From positions 620,001 through 684,000 of the forward strand of contig NZ_CP031598.1 of assembly GCF_008728195.1 (NCBI RefSeq): a DNA stretch of 64,000 bases, read 5' to 3'. The notes under the pieces were generated by a model. The model was not told where the DNA came from and did no database searches. It saw nothing but the letters and a program-made list of their open reading frames with translations. The DNA is from Roseovarius indicus (GTDB lineage Bacteria; Pseudomonadota; Alphaproteobacteria; Rhodobacterales; Rhodobacteraceae). Below are positions 60,029 to 64,000 of the stretch, piece after piece (position 1 is the first letter of the stretch; each line of letters starts with the position of its first letter). Position numbers and translations under genes: made by a program.

Positions 60029-60385
60029 CGGACGGTCGTTTGCCGCGGTGATGGTTCGGCACGTCCGTATGTTCCTGGTGCCAGTGCACACGAAGCATCT
60101 CTCGGCAGGGTTCATGGTTCAATCGGGTTGTTCGCCGCCACGGACGCATAGCCGAAGCATGCAGATCCTTTGCGTTGACCAGAGCGATCAACTTGCGCAC
60201 CGGCTGACCTGCGCGACCTCGCTGGCGGAAGAGATCCAGCATGTCAGAAGGACTTGCTTCATAGGGTAAATATCGACTGCCTGAATGGTGCGCAAACGAC
60301 GCAAACCGCTGGTATCGCGCATTGCAGAATTGACTTTCACCGAGGCAGACAGCACGATTTATTCATTGAATTCGGAGTAATACTG
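60029..60385 (+). other. Non-coding gap upstream of the type I secretion genes
   Basis: This 357-nt stretch holds no gene I can support. It has an AT-rich region near 60320-60380 with TTGACT at about 60329 and several AT hexamers (GATTTATTCATTG) that could be the tolC promoter, though spacing is poor. A 36-codon frame (60159-60269) is discussed in the rejected list. Confidence 0.4.
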
Positions 60386-61807
60386 ATGGGTCCGACCGAC
60401 AGGTCACGCAAAGGTTTGCGGGCTGCATTTTTCGCCTTCTGCTACGTCTCGCTTGCGATGGCCGCCGTCTTCCCCGGCAAGGCCGCCTTGGCTGTGACCC
60501 TTGAAGAGGCGGTGCGCGCTGCGGTGACCACCAATCCGACGGCCCGGGCCGCCGACGCAGGCGTAAAGGCCTCGGCGATGGAGCTTTTGCAGCTGGAAAG
60601 TGAGTACCGTCCGTCGCTCAACCTCTACTCGGAACTGGGAGCTTCGTATTTCGACGATGCCGACCGGCTGAACGCCGGCGACCAGCGCGACACCAAGGTC
60701 TATCGCGAGATAGGCGCCGTCGGAGAGCTTACTCTCTTTGACGGCTATCGCCGGGCCAACACGGTCTATCGCAATGCTGCACGGCTCGACGGGGCAATCT
60801 TCAGGCTTCTTGACGCCTCCGAAACGATGGCGCTGAACGCAGTCGAGGCGTATATCGACGTGCTGCGTCACCGGGAATTGATGGAAGTTGCAAACCAGAA
60901 CATCGCGCGGCATCGCAAGATCATCCGGCAGGTCGACGATCTCGTAAATGCCGGTCGCCTGCCCACCAGCACAGGCTTCGAAGCGGAGGAACGTCTTCTG
61001 GCGGCCCGAATGAGCCGACTGGAAGTGCAGCAGGCGCTGCACAATGCCAATTCGCGGTACCTGGCGGTCATCGGCAAGGATCCGGAAGGTCGGATGCATG
61101 TACCGTTCCTCAAGAATCTTCCGATGAACAAACGGGAATTCGTAATTCGCAGCGTCCGGAACAGCTTTCGTTTGCAACAATACGAACTCGCCGTCGATGA
61201 GCGGAAGTTCGATGTCGGCATTTCGACCGCGGACGAACGTCCGCAGCTCAAGCTTCAGGCTGGCGTGCGGCATGGTCGCGAGGTCAGCGGAACGACGGGC
61301 AGCGAGTCGGATGCCTTTGTCGGTCTGCGAATGGACTGGGAATTCTATGCCGGAGGCCGTGACGCCCGTCGCCGTGCCCTGCAATACCGCACGAGTGAAG
61401 CCGCCGCCGAGCGAGACGAGGTGCGCCGCGAGGTCTTCGAGATGGCCGAGCGGACATGGCATGCTTTCGACGCCAATATCGAACGCGTGGTTCTGTTGGA
61501 CCGTCGCCTTGCCGCAGCGCGAAAGACATCCGAGCAATACCAGCAACAATTCCAGGGCGGGCAGCGCAGCCTGCTGGATGTTCTCGATGCCGAGCGGACC
61601 TATTTCAACATCCGGTTCGAGCGGGTCAGCGCGCAGTCGAGCTACACCTTTAGCCAATATCGGCTTCTTGCCTCGCAGGGAATGCTGGCCAAGCATTTCA
61701 AACTGTCTCACGCCAACGTTGCGCTGGCTCCTGACTTCAAGGAGCGCGCGACGCGTGCCAAGCGCCCGGCCGCCATCTTCAATACCGAGATCCGGGCGCT
61801 GGAATGA
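60386..61807 (+). CDS. TolC-family outer-membrane efflux protein (type I secretion)
   Basis: The 473-aa protein has a signal peptide (FFAFCYVSLAMAAVFPGKAALA) and two outer-membrane-factor repeats (LEEAVRAAVTTNPTARAADA, LNAVEAYIDVLRHRELMEVA, and the C-terminal ERVVLLDRRLAAARKTSEQYQQQFQGGQRSLLDVLDAERTYF). It forms the trimeric outer-membrane channel. The start at 60386 was chosen because the signal peptide begins there. Its stop overlaps the ABC gene start as ATGA, so it belongs to the type I system that follows. Confidence 0.88.
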   Translation: MGPTDRSRKGLRAAFFAFCYVSLAMAAVFPGKAALAVTLEEAVRAAVTTNPTARAADAGVKASAMELLQLESEYRPSLNLYSELGASYFDDADRLNAGDQRDTKVYREIGAVGELTLFDGYRRANTVYRNAARLDGAIFRLLDASETMALNAVEAYIDVLRHRELMEVANQNIARHRKIIRQVDDLVNAGRLPTSTGFEAEERLLAARMSRLEVQQALHNANSRYLAVIGKDPEGRMHVPFLKNLPMNKREFVIRSVRNSFRLQQYELAVDERKFDVGISTADERPQLKLQAGVRHGREVSGTTGSESDAFVGLRMDWEFYAGGRDARRRALQYRTSEAAAERDEVRREVFEMAERTWHAFDANIERVVLLDRRLAAARKTSEQYQQQFQGGQRSLLDVLDAERTYFNIRFERVSAQSSYTFSQYRLLASQGMLAKHFKLSHANVALAPDFKERATRAKRPAAIFNTEIRALE

Positions 61808-64000
61808 GCGCCGGGCGCAGGGTGGGTTCGGGGAAAATCTCTGCCGCCAAGGCAGGGGGGACGCAGGGTCGCGCGGCGCCAAGATCAAACCCTGATAAAC
61901 CGGGAACAGGGTTGGCGGCGGTCGCATGGATGGCGCATCATCACAACCAGCCCTGGAGTGACGAGGCGGTTCGCGCACGTCTGGCAGCGGGGTTCGACCC
62001 GCGCGACCCCGAGTATCTGGCAAGGGCGCTTGCTGCTGTCGGGCTTAGGTCCCGGCTCGTTTTGCGGCGCCTGAAGGCCATCGATCCGGCCGTGCTGCCC
62101 TGTCTGATTTTCCGTGATACCGGGGCGCCGCTTGTCCTTTTGGGCTTCTCGCCAGACCGTCGCAATGCGCGGGTGATAGACCCGGAACGTGACGAGCCCG
62201 AACGCGAAACGCCCCTCCGCAAACTGGCCCGGCGCACGCGGCAGGAGGTCATGCTGGTCACGCCCGAGGGTGCGCTTGCCGACCGTCGCTTGACTGAGCG
62301 GCCCGATCGCGGCGCTCAGCACTGGTTCTGGGGGCCGGTCCGGGAAAACCGCAGCGGCTGGGCACAGGTTTTCATCGCGGCACTCTGTATCAATGTGCTG
62401 GGCCTGGCCCTGCCGATTTTCGTCATGAACGTCTATGACCGGGTCATCCCGAACCTGGCTTTCATTACCTTGTGGACATTGGCGTTGGGCGTGGCGATTG
62501 CGATCGGGCTGGATCTGGTCCTACGTGGTGTGCGCGCACGTGTACTGGAAACCGTTGGGCGCCGGCTCGATACCGGTATCGCGGCCTCGCTATTCAACCA
62601 CGCGATGAGCTTGCGACCCATGTCGCGAAAGGATGGCGCAACAGTTCTGGCCAGCCATATCCGCGATTTCGAAACGGTGCGGGAGTTCTTTGGCTCGGCC
62701 AGTTTCGTCTCTCTAATCGACCTGATGTTCATCGGGGTTTTCATCTTCGTGCTTTACGTGCTTGTCGGCCCGCTGGCACTGGTCCCGCTTCTGGCGCTGC
62801 CGGCGGTGTTCATCCTGGCCGTGGTCGCGCAACTGCCGATGGGGCGGATCGCGGCGGAAGCGCAGCAATTGGCCGGCCGCCGCCAGTCGGTACTCGTGGA
62901 ATCGCTGATGGGCCTGGAGACCATCAAGACGCTCAATGCTGAACCCGTCATGCAGCGCGAATGGGAACGCGCCTCTGCCGCCTCGGCCCGGATCAACGGA
63001 CGCAGTCGTTTCTGGTCGAACGTGGCGATGTCGGGCACCCAGATGATCCAGCAGTTCGTCAGCGTCGGTATCATTGTGTGGGGGGTATTCCTCGTTTCAG
63101 AGGGCGAGATTACTATCGGGGCGCTCATTGCCGCGAACATCCTTGCCGGCCGAGCGCTTGCGCCGCTGGGTGCAATCGCGCAGACGATCTTTCGTGCACA
63201 GTACGCGCTGAAGTCTTTACGGGCATTGTCGGCCTTTATGGCGATACCGCCGGAACGCGCGCCCGAGGTTGAAAGCAGCGCGCGCATCCGGGAAGGTGCC
63301 CTTAAGATCGAAGATGTGAGGTATCGCTATCCGGCGGCGGAGCGGTATGCAATTGCCGGTCTGTCGCTTGAGATGGCTCCGGGGGAGTGCGTCGCGCTTC
63401 TCGGTCGGGTCGGTTCAGGAAAAAGCACGCTGGGTCGGCTGCTTTGCGGCCTTCTGGAACCCGAAACCGGATCGGTCCTGCTCGACGGGCGCAGTTCGGC
63501 GCAATATGACCCGGCGGAGCTGCGGGCAGGTGTCGGGTACTTGCCGCAAGAGCCGGAGCTCTTCACGGGCACGCTGCGTGAAAACCTCGTGATCGGACGC
63601 CCCGATGCGACACATGCCGAAATCGAGGAGGCGCTGCGGGATGCGGGCATGGCCGCTTTCGTAAGTTCCGATCCGGCGGGCCTCTCGCGGTTCATTGGCG
63701 AGAAGGGCGCGCAATTATCCGGCGGTCAGCGTCAGGGATTGGCCCTGGCCCGGCTGTTGTTGCGGAAGCCGCGGATCCTGTTCCTGGACGAACCGACCAA
63801 CGCGATGGACAGGCACATGGAAGCTGCGGTCGTTGCGCGGCTGCGCGCGCTCAACGCCGCCGGTACCGGGTTGATACTGTGCACACATCGCCCGGCTCTG
63901 GCTGAACTTGCGAACCGCTGGGTGATGATGGATGGTGGTCGCATCCTGCTCGACGATACCCGTGCCAAGGTGATCGAGACGATGCGCCGCTCCGCCACCG
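61804..64000 (+). CDS. Type I secretion system permease/ATPase (LapB/LssB-like), cut by the window edge
   Basis: The open frame runs from ATG 61804 to the last base (732 codons). It has a degenerate C39-like domain lacking the catalytic Cys (about 45-165: QPWSDEAVRARLAAG, RSRLVLRRLKAIDPAVLPCLI). Six membrane helices follow (about 190-460), then an ATPase domain with Walker A GRVGSGKST, signature LSGGQRQ, Walker B RILFLDEPT and H-loop CTHRPAL. This is the arrangement of LapB-type exporters of large RTX adhesins. The membrane-fusion partner (HlyD-like) and substrate would lie right of the window. It probably lacks only a short C terminus. Confidence 0.9.
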   Translation, partial: MSAGRRVGSGKISAAKAGGTQGRAAPRSNPDKPGTGLAAVAWMAHHHNQPWSDEAVRARLAAGFDPRDPEYLARALAAVGLRSRLVLRRLKAIDPAVLPCLIFRDTGAPLVLLGFSPDRRNARVIDPERDEPERETPLRKLARRTRQEVMLVTPEGALADRRLTERPDRGAQHWFWGPVRENRSGWAQVFIAALCINVLGLALPIFVMNVYDRVIPNLAFITLWTLALGVAIAIGLDLVLRGVRARVLETVGRRLDTGIAASLFNHAMSLRPMSRKDGATVLASHIRDFETVREFFGSASFVSLIDLMFIGVFIFVLYVLVGPLALVPLLALPAVFILAVVAQLPMGRIAAEAQQLAGRRQSVLVESLMGLETIKTLNAEPVMQREWERASAASARINGRSRFWSNVAMSGTQMIQQFVSVGIIVWGVFLVSEGEITIGALIAANILAGRALAPLGAIAQTIFRAQYALKSLRALSAFMAIPPERAPEVESSARIREGALKIEDVRYRYPAAERYAIAGLSLEMAPGECVALLGRVGSGKSTLGRLLCGLLEPETGSVLLDGRSSAQYDPAELRAGVGYLPQEPELFTGTLRENLVIGRPDATHAEIEEALRDAGMAAFVSSDPAGLSRFIGEKGAQLSGGQRQGLALARLLLRKPRILFLDEPTNAMDRHMEAAVVARLRALNAAGTGLILCTHRPALAELANRWVMMDGGRILLDDTRAKVIETMRRSAT

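Noticed and set aside
60159..60269. 36-codon frame beginning MQILCVDQSDQLAHRL that recalls the start of a response-regulator receiver domain
   Set aside because: Too short, no further receiver motifs (no phosphorylation-site block or Lys), and no frame continues it. It may be a coincidence or an old remnant.
61804..62300. N-terminal C39 peptidase domain of a bacteriocin exporter
   Set aside because: The catalytic Cys is absent (QPWSDEAVRARLAAG at its position), so leader cleavage is unlikely.

Overview
The window is GC-rich alphaproteobacterial chromosome. It fits the Rhodobacteraceae (Roseobacter group): many catabolic operons are fed by spermidine/putrescine-type ABC transporters, a BoxR-type regulator is present, starts often overlap the previous stop as ATGA, and several genes use GTG or TTG. 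This placement is inferred from gene content; there is no rRNA. I found no tRNA, rRNA, insertion sequence, prophage or CRISPR array. Nearly all the sequence is coding, so long open frames antisense to genes were treated as shadows.

Region 1 (1-19.7 kb) is an aerobic quaternary-amine catabolic island. After a BoxR-like regulator and a bifunctional beta-oxidation protein, a minus-strand operon (12.55 to 3.3 kb) carries a beta-keto acid cleavage enzyme (BKACE), an ABC importer, an acyl-CoA dehydrogenase, an ADP-forming acyl-CoA ligase and a serine hydrolase. A GlxA/AraC-type regulator (CdhR-like) diverges from it. A second minus-strand operon (18.1 to 13.8 kb) carries an aldehyde dehydrogenase, a flavin monooxygenase, a CaiD-like hydratase and carnitine dehydrogenase. 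The set can be read as gamma-butyrobetaine or crotonobetaine to carnityl-CoA, carnitine, 3-dehydrocarnitine, then glycine betaine plus an acetoacetyl unit. Both divergent promoter regions share the same two sequence elements, so one regulator may control both operons.

Region 2 (19.7-31.8 kb) has a self-sufficient CYP116B-type P450, two paralogous UDP-glycosyltransferase-like proteins, a GntR regulator, a second polyamine-type importer, a cupin and an aldehyde dehydrogenase. The substrate is unknown and this is one of the least explained parts of the window.

Region 3 (31.8-39.9 kb) has a TetR regulator with a perfect 20-bp palindrome in front of a third importer, a trimethylamine-dehydrogenase-family flavoprotein and a Rieske oxygenase of the quaternary-ammonium type. 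It looks like an N-demethylation module and could take up where Region 1 ends.

Region 4 (39.9-64 kb) is mostly cell-envelope and stress functions: a PRC-barrel protein, a 61-aa membrane protein, a phospholipase D, AI-2E and MscS membrane proteins, a 2-oxoglutarate oxygenase with an orphan Tat-exported binding protein under a TetR regulator, a split pqiAABC system, another orphan binding protein, a GT2 glycosyltransferase, a DMT transporter, a methyltransferase-carbamoyltransferase pair, and the TolC and ABC subunits of a type I secretion system cut by the right edge. Three GGAAC-N16/17-CGTT promoters of the EcfG type lie within 3.4 kb here; one appears to drive a small RNA with three hairpins.
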